Assembly (NCBI RefSeq): GCF_001723355.1
Contig: NZ_LPWE01000010.1
Location: 372,001 to 436,000 of the forward strand
Source of the DNA: Methyloceanibacter stevinii
Lineage (GTDB): Bacteria > Pseudomonadota > Alphaproteobacteria > Rhizobiales > Methyloligellaceae
Length of the DNA: 64,000 nt
Direction: 5' to 3'
Program-made: the position numbers and the translations under genes
In this document: piece by piece, positions 26,792 through 35,784 of the stretch
How positions within the stretch are numbered: the stretch's first letter is position 1
Layout: the number at the start of each line of letters is the position of its first letter
Notes under the pieces: model-generated
What the model saw: only the letters and a program-made list of their open reading frames with translations
Databases searched by the model: none
Told to the model about the DNA's origin: nothing

Positions 26792-27693
26792 ATGCGGCTT
26801 GGGTTAGGGTTTACGCGGCACCAGGGTTGCGCCCACGGTGCTCTGAAGGTTGGCGCCATCTGTGCCGTCCTCGCGGGCGGATTTGCCGTATCCGACGCAC
26901 ATGCTCAAGCAGCGCTGGTCGATGGCCCCGCGGGCGGCGAGACCGTTGTGCGGAAGAGCGTCGCCCTTGGCGCGGCTGCGATCATCCAGCCCAAATACGA
27001 AGGCTCGAACGAGCACGAAGTCATTCCCATCCCAATGATCATTCCCTCGTTTGTCGAGACCGAGGACACGCCGGACGGCATCTTCAAGGAAGTGCGCCAG
27101 CGCGTCACCTTCCGCGGGCTCGATGAAATCCGGATTCGCGCCTTTGGCGGCGACCATTTTCAGATCGGCGCGGTGACCGGTTACATCACAACGCGCGATC
27201 AAGACGACGGCGATCTTCTGAAAGGCCTCGGCGATGTCGAGGGCGGTCTCGTGCTTGGCGCGTACACGGCCTACACGCTCGGGGCCTTTACGTTCGATGC
27301 CGCGTATATCGATAAGGTCACGGGCGATTCCGCCGGTCCGCAATACCGGTTCGGCATCGAGACGGAGAAGCAACTGACGGATCGCCTGAAGGCTGGCGTC
27401 CGCGTCGGCACAACCTTTGCCAGCGCCGAATACATGCAGACCTATTTCGGCGTGACGCAGGCAGAGGCCAAACGCTCCAGGGCAGGCCTGCCGGTCTATA
27501 GACCGATGGCGGCATCAAAGACGTGTTCGTTTCCGTCGGCGGCACCTATGACATCAGTGACCGCTGGGTCTTGAAGGGCGGCGTGAATTATAGCCGGCTT
27601 CTGGACGAGGCCGCGGACAGCCCCGTCGTACAGACCCCCGATCAGGTGTCAGGGACCGTGGGTCTCGCCTATCGCTTCTACTGGGACCGTTAG
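26792..27693 (+). CDS. MipA/OmpV-family outer-membrane protein (frameshifted as read)
   Basis: An outer-membrane beta-barrel protein of the MipA/OmpV family, about 300 residues after correction. A signal peptide spans residues 1-38 with a hydrophobic core and SDAHA before the mature start. Alternating strands such as SVALGAAAIIQPKYEGS, QIGAVTGYITTRD and FTFDAAYIDKVTGD suit a barrel. As read, the frame is lost near 27502 and ends at 27574. The neighbouring frame continues as TDGGIKDVFVSVGGTYD and finishes with GLAYRFYWDR, a normal barrel end with a terminal aromatic region, at 27693. Restoring one base near 27502 joins them. The gene follows ackA by 141 bases and could serve uptake; this is inference. 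Confidence 0.85.
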
Positions 27694-27724
27694 GCCTGGC
27701 GTCTCGTTAGCCCAGGCGTCTCCG

Positions 27725-30189
27725 CTACTCGGCGGCCGACGGCATCCTCGAACCTCCACGCAGCGTACTGAAACCGCGGCCCGCAAGCGGATCCTTCGTG
27801 ATGTCGCCGGAAATCGGCGACAGGCCCAGGACGTGGCGGAAGCGCTGAAGCATCTCCAGCGTATTCGGCGACATCTCCTCGATCGACCCCGGCACAAATT
27901 GGGCGACCTCGGCAGCCAGCTTCCGGTCTTCGGCGGTCTTGAGGAGATCCGGCAATGTCTGGATGGCCAACTCGCGCTCGAACTGAACCACCAGGGTCTG
28001 CTCGTCGATGATTTGCCGCCGCTGGTCGGTGCTGAGCGACCGGAAGGGTTCGTCCTGCGTGAGCACCGTGCCGGACCGTTCGAGCCGATCGCGGCGCACT
28101 TCGCCACGCGAATCCGCAAGCAGGATCAGCATACGGATCACAGCCTCGGCGAATCCGCCTTCCGACATGTGACGCAGAGCCGACTGAACTTCGGGGAGCG
28201 CCCGGAGCTCGGCCTCGTTCTTGAGCGTCCGTCCCAGGAGGTTGGGCGCACCGAACGTCGCCGCCCAAGGGGTCGACCACATCGAGAAGAACATGTTCTC
28301 GTACATCGCGTCGCGGACATCGCGCATGAAGTCGATGGACTGTTCGAAGAGCGCCGCAAACACTCTCTCCGTCTGAATGAACGGGTTGTCGGCGGCTGCC
28401 GGCTGCCGCTCTTCCTTGGCCTTCTCGGCGAGACTCGTAACGCCGGCCATCACAGGATTGTGGCCGGACACCAGCCCGCGCTGCAGCCGCAAGGGATGTA
28501 GCATCCGCGCGAGTTCGGCGATACCCGGATTGACTGCCGCCTTCACGAAAGGCCGCAAGCAAAGATCGTAGAGTTGCGCCTGAATCTCCGACATGCGGGC
28601 GACGGCCGCGAATGGCTGCTCGTCGTCGCGCTTGGCGTCCAGAGCGCGGAGTTGATCCAGCTTGCGTTCGTGGAAGCTCACCGTGAACTCACGGCCCTCG
28701 CCGTGACCCTGATAGTCATCGATCTTCATTTCGTAGAGGCCAGGCGGGAGCGACTCGATCGCTTCCATCGTGCCGGTCATCTCCGTGTGCTCGCGTTTGG
28801 CGATCTTCGAGGAGACGAAAATACCCAAATGGCCGACCTGGTCATGCACCATGTAGATGATGCGCTGGCCACGGATCCTAATTTCAGAGGTGTCCGCGTA
28901 GCTGTCCGCGATCCAATTCAACGCCTGCTGCGGCGGCGTGATGTTGTCGCCTTGGCTGGCGAACACGATGATCGGTGAACGGATGTTTTTCACATCGATG
29001 TGGCGCCCGGGCTCGAGCTGCGCTTCGTTCTTCGCGAGACGATTGCCGACGAAGAGCTGTTCGACGATCCAGTGAATCTCGGCCTCGTTGAGAAGGAAGA
29101 ACCCGCCCCACCATTCTCGAATTCCAAGAAGCGCTCGCGGCCATGGTCGATGTCGCGATAGAGGTCGTAATACTTGCCGAAATAGTTGCGGCTCGGATTG
29201 AGCATCTCGAAGTTCTGCACCAGATGGGCGCCGTCGAACACACCGTCGCCCATGTCCGACCAGAACATCGGCTGCCACGTGCCGCCCAGAATGCCGCCGT
29301 TGTAGCGCATCGGGTATTTGCCGACCTCTCCGCCCCAGGTCGCAACGGGCGACCCGTTTAGAACGATCGGTCCGGTAAGGTCATGATTGGTCGCGGCAAG
29401 GAGAAGCGTTGCCCAACCGCCCTGGCAATTGCCGGTGACGACGGGCTTTGGGGATTGGGGATGGCGGCGTCCCACCTCGCGAACGAACTCGGCTTCCGCG
29501 CGCGTCACATCGGCAAGGGTCTGGCCGGGGATCGGCTCACGCCGGAACGCGACGAAATAGACCGGGTGGCCCTTCGCCAAGGCAACGCCGACCTGGCTGT
29601 CGGACTTGAAGCCGCCGATGCCGGCACCGTGACCCGCACGCGGATCGATGATCACGTAGGGCCGCGCGGTGGCGTCGATCTCGATGCCTTCGGGCGGCAA
29701 GATCTTCAGCAGCATGTAGTTGCAGGGATGACGCAGATCTGCGCCATCGAGCACGACCTCATAGTCGTAGGTCAGGACAGGGGGACACCCCGCCGCCTCG
29801 TGCTCCAAGAAGATGTCTCCGCGCTCGCGCATCGTGTCGAGGAACATAGCCCCGCGCTGCATGCTGTCGTTCACGTAAGCCTGCCAGGCCGCCGCGAGAC
29901 CATCAAAGTCGGGATTTTCGGAGAAGCCCTTGGCGACATCCGACAGCGTGGCCAAGGAGGCCTTGAGACGTTCTTGATGCTCGTGGGAGATGCGCTCGGC
30001 GTGGCTCATCGCGCTGTGCATCAGAAAGGTCTGCGTCGTCTGGAGGCCCTCGGAGACTTGTGTCGCAGCCTCGACCCGCCGATTGAGCATCACGGCAGGC
30101 GATTCCGAGACCGCCTTCGCGACGGAGTCGAACATGGATTCAATAACGTCGTCGGAAGTCGGGCCGGTTTCGGCAACCGTATCGGTCAT
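27725..30189 (-). CDS. DUF3141 protein, PHA-synthase-like alpha/beta hydrolase (frameshifted), copy 2
   Basis: A paralogue of the DUF3141 protein at 21.6 kb, on the opposite strand, about 821 residues after correction. It has the same elbow, VTGNCQGGWATL, the acid in FASQGDNITPPQQ and the histidine in DQVGHLGIFVS. It also has a long N-terminal region (residues 1-125, MLNRRVEAATQ, helical) not seen in copy 1. The frame breaks near 29120: the first part reads RFLEFE then diverges, and the neighbouring frame gives WWGGFFLLNEAEIHW, matching copy 1 (WWSGFYFMNEAEIRW). One base is missing. It starts at 30189 and converges on the mipA-type gene with a 31-base gap. Function unknown; PHA-related activity is inferred from the fold. 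Confidence 0.85.
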
Positions 30190-30568
30190 GTGACTGTGGA
30201 CCTTTGATCTGCAGGTCTGCGTCTGTTCAAGCAGAGCTGTCGGAGCGTTGTAGCGTCTGTCGTAGAGAAAAACCTACGCGTATTGAATGACAGCCCTTTG
30301 AAGCGTGTCCACCCTGACCAATAAGGCCTTCGTCTTATTTGCCTAACATTCTAGGCCTTTCTGTCGCACCTGCAACCGAAAGCCCGGCGACACAGAGTCA
30401 CTGTGCGTCAGCCGCCGGGAAGTGTCACCCTACTGACAACGCAAAATGGTTAAGCCAGCGGGGAAGAGCGTTCCGCTTGTCCGGGTGACGCAAGGGAACT
30501 TGATCAAGAGACCCGATCTTGGCCCGCAGCCCGGCCCCAGCGTAGCGTCTGAAAACATGGGGGCGTCA
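30190..30568. other. 379-base divergent intergenic region
   Basis: This gap lies between the starts of DUF3141 copy 2 (minus) and 3-hydroxybutyryl-CoA dehydrogenase (plus) and must contain both promoters. Bases 30320-30360 are relatively AT-rich. I see no gene, no strong terminator and no clear sigma-70 box pair. An in-frame extension of the dehydrogenase back to 30446 is possible on paper but has no family support. Confidence 0.4.
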
Positions 30569-31429
30569 ATGGCAATCGAGATTCGCAAGATCGGCGTGAT
30601 CGGTGCGGGCACGATGGGGAACGGGATCGCGCAGACCTTCGCCGCGGCCGGTTACCCGGTGGTGATGCGCGACCTGAAACCCGAGTATGTCGACCGGGGG
30701 ATGGCGACCGTCGCAAAGAGCCTCGACCGCCTTGTTTCCAAAGAGAAGATCAGCGGCGCCGACCGGGATGCGACGCTGGAACGGCTCACCGGGACGACCG
30801 AGCTGTCCGACTTGGCCGACTGCGATCTGGTGGTCGAAGCCATTCTCGAAGTTTTCGATCTCAAGGCCGGCCTTATCAAGGAGCTGGACGAGGTCTGCCG
30901 GGCGGACGCGATCCTCGCGACCAACACCTCGTCCATCTCTGTGACACGCATCGCGGCGGTGTCCAAGGACCCCTCGCGGGTGATCGGGATGCATTTCTTC
31001 AATCCTGTCCCGCTGATGATGCTTGTGGAGATCATCCGCGCGCTCCAGACGTCCGACGACGTCTGCGACGCGGTGACGGACATGGTCGCCAAGGTCGGCA
31101 AGGAGGCGAAGGTCTCCAAGGACAGCTACGGCTTCGTGGTCAACCGTGTGCTCATCCCCATGATCAACGAGGCGGTGAACTGCGTCGCCGAGGGCGTCGC
31201 CGCGCCGGAGGACGTCGACGACATGATGAAGCTCGGTGCCAACCACCCCATGGGCCCCTGGGCGCTGGCCGACCTGATCGGCCTCGATGTGTGTCTCAAC
31301 ATCATGGAGACGCTGTACAACGGCTTCGACGACCCGAAATACCGCCCGAGCCCGCTTCTGAAGCAGATGTGCGCCGCCGGCTATCTCGGCCGCAAATCCG
31401 GCAAGGGCTTCTTCGACTACGGCAGCTAG
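30569..31429 (+). CDS. 3-hydroxybutyryl-CoA dehydrogenase
   Basis: A 286-residue NAD(P)-dependent 3-hydroxyacyl-CoA dehydrogenase of the short-chain (Hbd/PaaH-type) group, interconverting acetoacetyl-CoA and 3-hydroxybutyryl-CoA. The Rossmann motif is IGVIGAGTMGNGIAQTFA. LATNTSSISVTRIA and IGMHFFNPVPLMMLVEII hold the catalytic histidine with its substrate-binding neighbours, and YGFVVNRVLIPMINEA and GANHPMGPWALADLIGLD are typical. It ends GYLGRKSGKGFFDY. I start at ATG 30569 (MAIEIRKIGV); ATG 30557 (MGASM) is a close alternative. It could serve PHB/butyrate metabolism beside the DUF3141 cluster or the ethylmalonyl-CoA pathway. Confidence 0.92.
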   Translation: MAIEIRKIGVIGAGTMGNGIAQTFAAAGYPVVMRDLKPEYVDRGMATVAKSLDRLVSKEKISGADRDATLERLTGTTELSDLADCDLVVEAILEVFDLKAGLIKELDEVCRADAILATNTSSISVTRIAAVSKDPSRVIGMHFFNPVPLMMLVEIIRALQTSDDVCDAVTDMVAKVGKEAKVSKDSYGFVVNRVLIPMINEAVNCVAEGVAAPEDVDDMMKLGANHPMGPWALADLIGLDVCLNIMETLYNGFDDPKYRPSPLLKQMCAAGYLGRKSGKGFFDYGS

Positions 31430-31436
31430 GGCCGGC

Positions 31437-32036
31437 TCAATCCGGCAGGTTCTTGGTTTTCGGGACGACCACGGCGAACATGTCCGCGAGTGCCGACAAG
31501 CTGGCTCCCTGAAGCTGCTCGGCAGGCATGGTCTCGCCCGTCGCCGGGTTTGCGAGATCTCGCGTCGCCGTGGCGCCCGCAACGACCGTATTGGCATAGC
31601 CCTTGTTGAAGGCCGACCGCGCGGTCGAACTCACGCACATATGGGTCATGAACCCCCCGTAGACGACATTGTCGACGCCGTGCTTCTTGAGCTCCCAATC
31701 GAGCTCCGTTTGCTCGAAGGCGGATGGGAATCTCTTGATAATGACCGTCTCGCCGTCGACCGGCGCCACCACATCGGCGATCTGGCCGATCGGCGCGCCA
31801 ACGTCATAGGGCGTTCCTTCGCCCGCATCGTGCATGATGTGGATGACGGGGCGCCCCGCCTCGCGGAACCGCCGGAGAAGTTCGGCCGCTTCCTTGAGAG
31901 CCGGCTCGACGCCCTCGAGCTGCATGACGCCCTCGCGATAGGTCTGCTGGCAATCGATCAAGACAAGCGCGCTCGTCGAAATCGGCGCAGGGTCCGGGCT
32001 CATGCCGGTGAGATCGCGAAGTGTCGGGTTGGACAT
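31437..32036 (-). CDS. Isochorismatase-family cysteine hydrolase
   Basis: A 199-residue member of the isochorismatase/nicotinamidase-like fold. The triad is visible as the aspartate in ALVLIDCQQTYREG, the lysine in TVIIKRFPSAFEQTEL and the cysteine in GGFMTHMCVSSTARSA. ATG 32036 has a GGAGGG site 7-8 bases upstream, which decides against a longer start at 32084. The family includes hydrolases of amides and of small imides, and nothing here fixes the substrate. It converges on the 3-hydroxybutyryl-CoA dehydrogenase with a 7-base gap and lies near a tRNA gene. Confidence 0.88.
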   Translation of the reverse strand: MSNPTLRDLTGMSPDPAPISTSALVLIDCQQTYREGVMQLEGVEPALKEAAELLRRFREAGRPVIHIMHDAGEGTPYDVGAPIGQIADVVAPVDGETVIIKRFPSAFEQTELDWELKKHGVDNVVYGGFMTHMCVSSTARSAFNKGYANTVVAGATATRDLANPATGETMPAEQLQGASLSALADMFAVVVPKTKNLPD

Positions 32037-32185
32037 GCAGTTCCCTCCTACAATGCGTCGGCCGGTGCGCCGATCTTTCGGCAAGCATCCTAGCGCAGGC
32101 GGGCGGAAAAACAGAAGCGCCTATGAGGAGGGTGAATCCGGATTTTCCGGATCAACCGAAATTGCACGTGGAGGGGTGAGGAGAA

Positions 32186-32261
32186 TGGTGCCGCAAGAGG
32201 GATTCGAACCCCCGACCTACGCATTACGAATGCGCCGCTCTACCGACTGAGCTATTGCGGC
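32186..32261 (-). tRNA. tRNA-Thr (anticodon CGU)
   Basis: Read on the minus strand the gene folds as a standard cloverleaf. The acceptor arm GCCGCAA pairs with TTGCGGC, the D-loop is AGCTCAGTCGGTAGAGC, and the anticodon loop is TTCGTAA with a 5-bp stem. The T arm GGGGGTTCGAATCCCT follows. The anticodon is CGT, hence threonine. CCA is encoded at 32186-32188. Confidence 0.95.
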
Positions 32262-32363
32262 CCTTTTCAGTGTGGCCTCGTGCTTAATGCCATTGGCGCG
32301 CGGCGCAAGCGCGCCGCGATGCAGAATGAACGGTTCCGCAGCCCGAAGTCCGGGTCCGCGCCT

Positions 32364-34127
32364 CTAGCGGATGTGGGCGGAGCGCAACCGCTCCAGGGAG
32401 ACTTCGCTCTCGTCTTCGGTGTCCGGCGCCACACCAGGATCGTCGGGCGCCCGCGGCGGGACGAGGATCGACGCGCTCGGCTTCTCGCCGGCGGCACCGT
32501 CACCCGTCTTGGCAGAGGAAGCGGATCTGGCTTGGGCTTCGGCTTTCTCCGGAGGGGTCTCCGACGTCACAGGCGCCGGCGCGGCTTGCGCGGACGGGCT
32601 GTCCTCGGGCCCTGCCGTGCCGGTTTCGCCGGACGGCGGCGGGGTGGACTGAGCCTCGGACACCGCAACTTCTTCCGCGGTGCCCTCGATCATGGATGGG
32701 CTTTCGGGCACCGGCTCGCCCAGTGCGGGCGGGGCCTCGTCCTGCAGGTCAGGCGCAGGCGCCGGATGGCTGTCGCGGCGCATGGCGCTCGCATCGCGCG
32801 GCGGCCCGGTCCATTCGTCGATCTGAAGCGTCTCGTCGGGTCGCCCGATGGCGTCCGCCGGTGCCTTCCATTCGAACGCGTCCACGACCCCGGTGACCGG
32901 GGACACCGGCAGCCAGCGGTCGGACACGTAGCCGTCGGCGATCCAGGCGCGGTCGCGCGGGGCGCGCAGCGCCCGGGCAAGCCATTCGCGCTCGCGGCCC
33001 TTGTCGCCGCTGCCGCCTTCGATCCGCGCCATCAGGGTGCAGATTCGGGCCGACGGCGCCTCCTCGAGGTACGGCTCCAGCGCCTCGCGCGCCCGATCCC
33101 ACTCCTGGGCCTCCACGGCGGCCTGGGCAATGGCGACGGAGCCTTCCACGTCGTCCGGGGTCTGCTTAGCCAAATACTCGACGCGCTTCAGGCGATCCTT
33201 GGGCGATAGGCCGGGCTTGGCGAAGGCGTAGGCCACCGCGAGACTGGGATGCGGCGACAGCGTCCAGGTCCGCAAGATCTGCCGGGAGGCGGCGCGCACC
33301 TCGCCCTTGGAAGCAAGCAGGCGCCCTGCGATCTCGGCCGCCGGCACCAGCGACGGCGCCAGCCGCAAGGCCTCGTTCGCCAGGATCAGGGCCTTGCTGG
33401 GGTCGAAGGCCTCGGTCTCCCGCGCCTCGGCGGTCAGCAGCACTGCGCGGCGGCGGTTCGCGCTTTTCGAATCCACATGTCCGTTCTGGCGGGCGATCGC
33501 GAGCGTATTCAGCGCGCGATCCCAATCTCCGGACCGGGCCTGGAGATCGAACAGCGCATTGACGCCCCAGGCCAGCTTCGGATTGCGGTCGACCGCTTGC
33601 TGCGCGAGGACGAGCGCGGCCCCCTCGTCGCCCGCACGCTTGGCTTCGAGAAAGAGACCGCGCACGCCGAGCAGTTCCGTATCGTGGTTGTCGAGCATGC
33701 CCTCGAAGGTCCGCCGCGCGGCCGCATCATCTCCCTTGAGCTGTGCGGTCTGCGCCTTCAGGAGTGCCGTCAACGGTTCCTGCGGCAGGTTGCGCTGGGC
33801 GACGCCCGCATAGCGCTGCGCCTGGGCGCGGTCGCCAACCCCGATGGCAACGAGTCCACGCGACAGCGCGTCGAAGCCTTGCTTCTGCTTGCGCTGGCGC
33901 ATATGCGCGGCAACAGCCGACGGCCGGGTCCAGATATAGCGCAGGATGGCCAAGACCAGGATCACGGCCACGACGAACACCGACAGGGACACAACGCCGA
34001 CGAAGGCGCTCGTCTCGATCTGATAGCCCAGCCACTCCACCGAGATCGTGCCGGGCCGGTCGGCAAGCCAGGCAAGTCCCAGCGCCGCCGCGATGACGAA
34101 GAGCGTGAAAAAGAGGATGCGTGTCAT
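32364..34127 (-). CDS. hemY: HemY-domain TPR membrane protein
   Basis: A 587-residue inner-membrane protein of the HemY N-terminal domain family, encoded with heme genes in most alphaproteobacteria. Its exact role is not settled. Two membrane segments occupy residues 4-22 (ILFFTLFVIAAALGLAWLA) and about 41-63 (FVGVVSLSVFVVAVILVLAIL). TPR-like helical repeats follow to about 410 (for example FEGMLDNHDTELLGVRGLF, QQAVDRNPKLAWGVNALF). The C-terminal 170 residues are rich in Pro, Glu, Ser and Ala and probably disordered. It starts 3 bases after the mic60 stop, so the two are co-transcribed. This is not the protoporphyrinogen oxidase that shares the name HemY in Bacillus. Confidence 0.9.
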   Translation of the reverse strand: MTRILFFTLFVIAAALGLAWLADRPGTISVEWLGYQIETSAFVGVVSLSVFVVAVILVLAILRYIWTRPSAVAAHMRQRKQKQGFDALSRGLVAIGVGDRAQAQRYAGVAQRNLPQEPLTALLKAQTAQLKGDDAAARRTFEGMLDNHDTELLGVRGLFLEAKRAGDEGAALVLAQQAVDRNPKLAWGVNALFDLQARSGDWDRALNTLAIARQNGHVDSKSANRRRAVLLTAEARETEAFDPSKALILANEALRLAPSLVPAAEIAGRLLASKGEVRAASRQILRTWTLSPHPSLAVAYAFAKPGLSPKDRLKRVEYLAKQTPDDVEGSVAIAQAAVEAQEWDRAREALEPYLEEAPSARICTLMARIEGGSGDKGREREWLARALRAPRDRAWIADGYVSDRWLPVSPVTGVVDAFEWKAPADAIGRPDETLQIDEWTGPPRDASAMRRDSHPAPAPDLQDEAPPALGEPVPESPSMIEGTAEEVAVSEAQSTPPPSGETGTAGPEDSPSAQAAPAPVTSETPPEKAEAQARSASSAKTGDGAAGEKPSASILVPPRAPDDPGVAPDTEDESEVSLERLRSAHIR

Positions 34128-34130
34128 CGG

Positions 34131-35696
34131 CTATTCTGTCTCGTCTGCCGCCGGGGGGACCACAATCTGAGGGGCGCCGTCACCTTCTGCCAAGGATACA
34201 AGTAGCGCCTCCTGCATGCGCTGCAAGGCCGTGTCCGCATCGAGGCGCGCGAGCGCATCGTCGATCCACGGTCCGAAGGTCTTGGCCTCCGGCCCCTTGA
34301 GCTTTTCAACTTCCATCAGGGTTTCCTGGAGATTCCCGGCTTGGAGCTTCGCGTCTGCGCGGGCCAGGATCGCATCCGGCCCCGTGCCGTCCGTCTGTTC
34401 CCCGATCCGGCGCACCTTGACGAGCGACTGGGCGCCGCCGAGGAGCCGGCCGAAAAGATCCTGCTCGGCTTCAGGCTGCGCGGCCAGCGCTTGCTCACGC
34501 AGCGCGGCAAACGAGGCGGCCAGCATCGGTACGGTCGGAATGCCGGTGTGCTCGTACTCGGCAAGGTCTTCGAGGTCGTTCGTGTCGGCCGACAGCGCGG
34601 TCATGGCGGCGAGTTCCGGCGCGAACGGGCGTCCGGAATTGACCGCATCGCGCAGGCCCGAATAGGCAATGGTGAGATTGGCTTTCCTGGTTTGGGCGTT
34701 CTCCTCATCGACCGCGCGCTCCAAAGACGGAAGCGTCGTCTCTATCTCGTTCAAGCGCCGTTGCAAGGCGGAGATCTCGGGCTTCAACTTTGGCCCGTCA
34801 TCCGCGGACATCGTGGCCGTCGTCAATGCCTTGAGCTTGGCGTCGAGAGCGGAAACTTCCGACTTCAGATCCTCTACGGTTTTGCCGTCCGCGCCGGACG
34901 CCGTGGCGCCGGCCAAGGCCGACTGAACCTCTGTCTGGACCTTGCTCTGTATTTGACTGTCGAGACGCTGTTCGGCCTCCGCGACCTGCCGGCTGATCGC
35001 CGCGGCGTCAGCGACGGAACCGCCGTCCTTCGCCGCCTCGGCCATCGATTTGAGGCTCTGCTGCATCTCGGCCACCTGTGCCGCGAGTGTCTTGACCTCG
35101 GCCGGGTCGACGGCCGGCGTTGCCGCCTCTCCGGACGTGGACTCAAGCGTCGCCAGCCGGGACTGCAATGCCGCGAGAGCGTCGGCGTTGTCTGGGGTCT
35201 TCGGCGCAGACTCAAGAGCGGCGATCCTCGTCTCGATGGTCTCGATGCCTGGGTCTTGTTGAGGCGCGCCTACCGGCAAGTAGCCCCAGACCAAAGCCGC
35301 CAAGACCGCGAGCCCGCCGGCGAGCCCCGCCAAGGCATGGGTGAAGAGCGCGCCGATCCAGGTGAGAAATCTGCTGCCGAACGAGCGGTCGCTGGATACG
35401 GCCGCAGGCGCCGGCTGTGCCTCGTCGGCTTGCGCGTCGGACTCTCCATCCGCGTCGCCCGGCTCATCGCCATCGGCGCTGTGGTCGCCGGACTCCTCGT
35501 CGTCCGCCTCGGGTGCCGGCGCTTCGTCCGCGCTGGCGGAACCGGCCTCGAGCGCTCCCGCCGTCGTCTCTTCGGCCTGCGGCTCCCCGGCACTCGGTTC
35601 GACGGACACTTCCGTCGCCGTGCCCTCGATGGTCGGACGCGGACGCTTGTCCGCGGAATCGGATCCTGTGCCCCTCTCGTCGAAGGTACCGCTCAT
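34131..35696 (-). CDS. Alphaproteobacterial Mic60/mitofilin homologue
   Basis: A 521-residue protein of the bacterial mitofilin (Mic60) family, the alphaproteobacterial relatives of the mitochondrial crista-junction protein. An acidic cytoplasmic head (residues 1-105) is followed by a transmembrane segment about 112-140 (ALFTHALAGLAGGLAVLAALVWG). Coiled-coil runs of about 150-345 come next (ETRIAALES, LQSRLATLES, LKSEVSALDAKL, LQRRLNEIE). The conserved C-terminal mitofilin domain includes AYSGLRDAVNSGRPFAPELAAM and LQAGNLQETLMEVEKL. It sits between hemD and hemY, the usual synteny. By family knowledge it shapes the inner membrane and contacts the outer membrane. Confidence 0.88.
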   Translation of the reverse strand: MSGTFDERGTGSDSADKRPRPTIEGTATEVSVEPSAGEPQAEETTAGALEAGSASADEAPAPEADDEESGDHSADGDEPGDADGESDAQADEAQPAPAAVSSDRSFGSRFLTWIGALFTHALAGLAGGLAVLAALVWGYLPVGAPQQDPGIETIETRIAALESAPKTPDNADALAALQSRLATLESTSGEAATPAVDPAEVKTLAAQVAEMQQSLKSMAEAAKDGGSVADAAAISRQVAEAEQRLDSQIQSKVQTEVQSALAGATASGADGKTVEDLKSEVSALDAKLKALTTATMSADDGPKLKPEISALQRRLNEIETTLPSLERAVDEENAQTRKANLTIAYSGLRDAVNSGRPFAPELAAMTALSADTNDLEDLAEYEHTGIPTVPMLAASFAALREQALAAQPEAEQDLFGRLLGGAQSLVKVRRIGEQTDGTGPDAILARADAKLQAGNLQETLMEVEKLKGPEAKTFGPWIDDALARLDADTALQRMQEALLVSLAEGDGAPQIVVPPAADETE

Positions 35697-35784
35697 CGCA
35701 TCATGACCTCTGCGCTGTCGCCAATGTGGCCGAACTCATGCGGCCGAAAATCGAACCGGCCCGTGATACGCATCGAAAGAACAC

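Noticed and set aside
30400-30411. A 12-base sequence ACTGTGCGTCAG shared with 56061-56072, both in intergenic regions
   Set aside because: A shared 12-mer is expected by chance many times over in 64 kb, neither copy is palindromic and the flanks differ.
32100-32363. Possible mobile-element boundary at tRNA-Thr
   Set aside because: Genes on both sides are ordinary chromosomal genes and no attachment-site duplication or integrase is visible.
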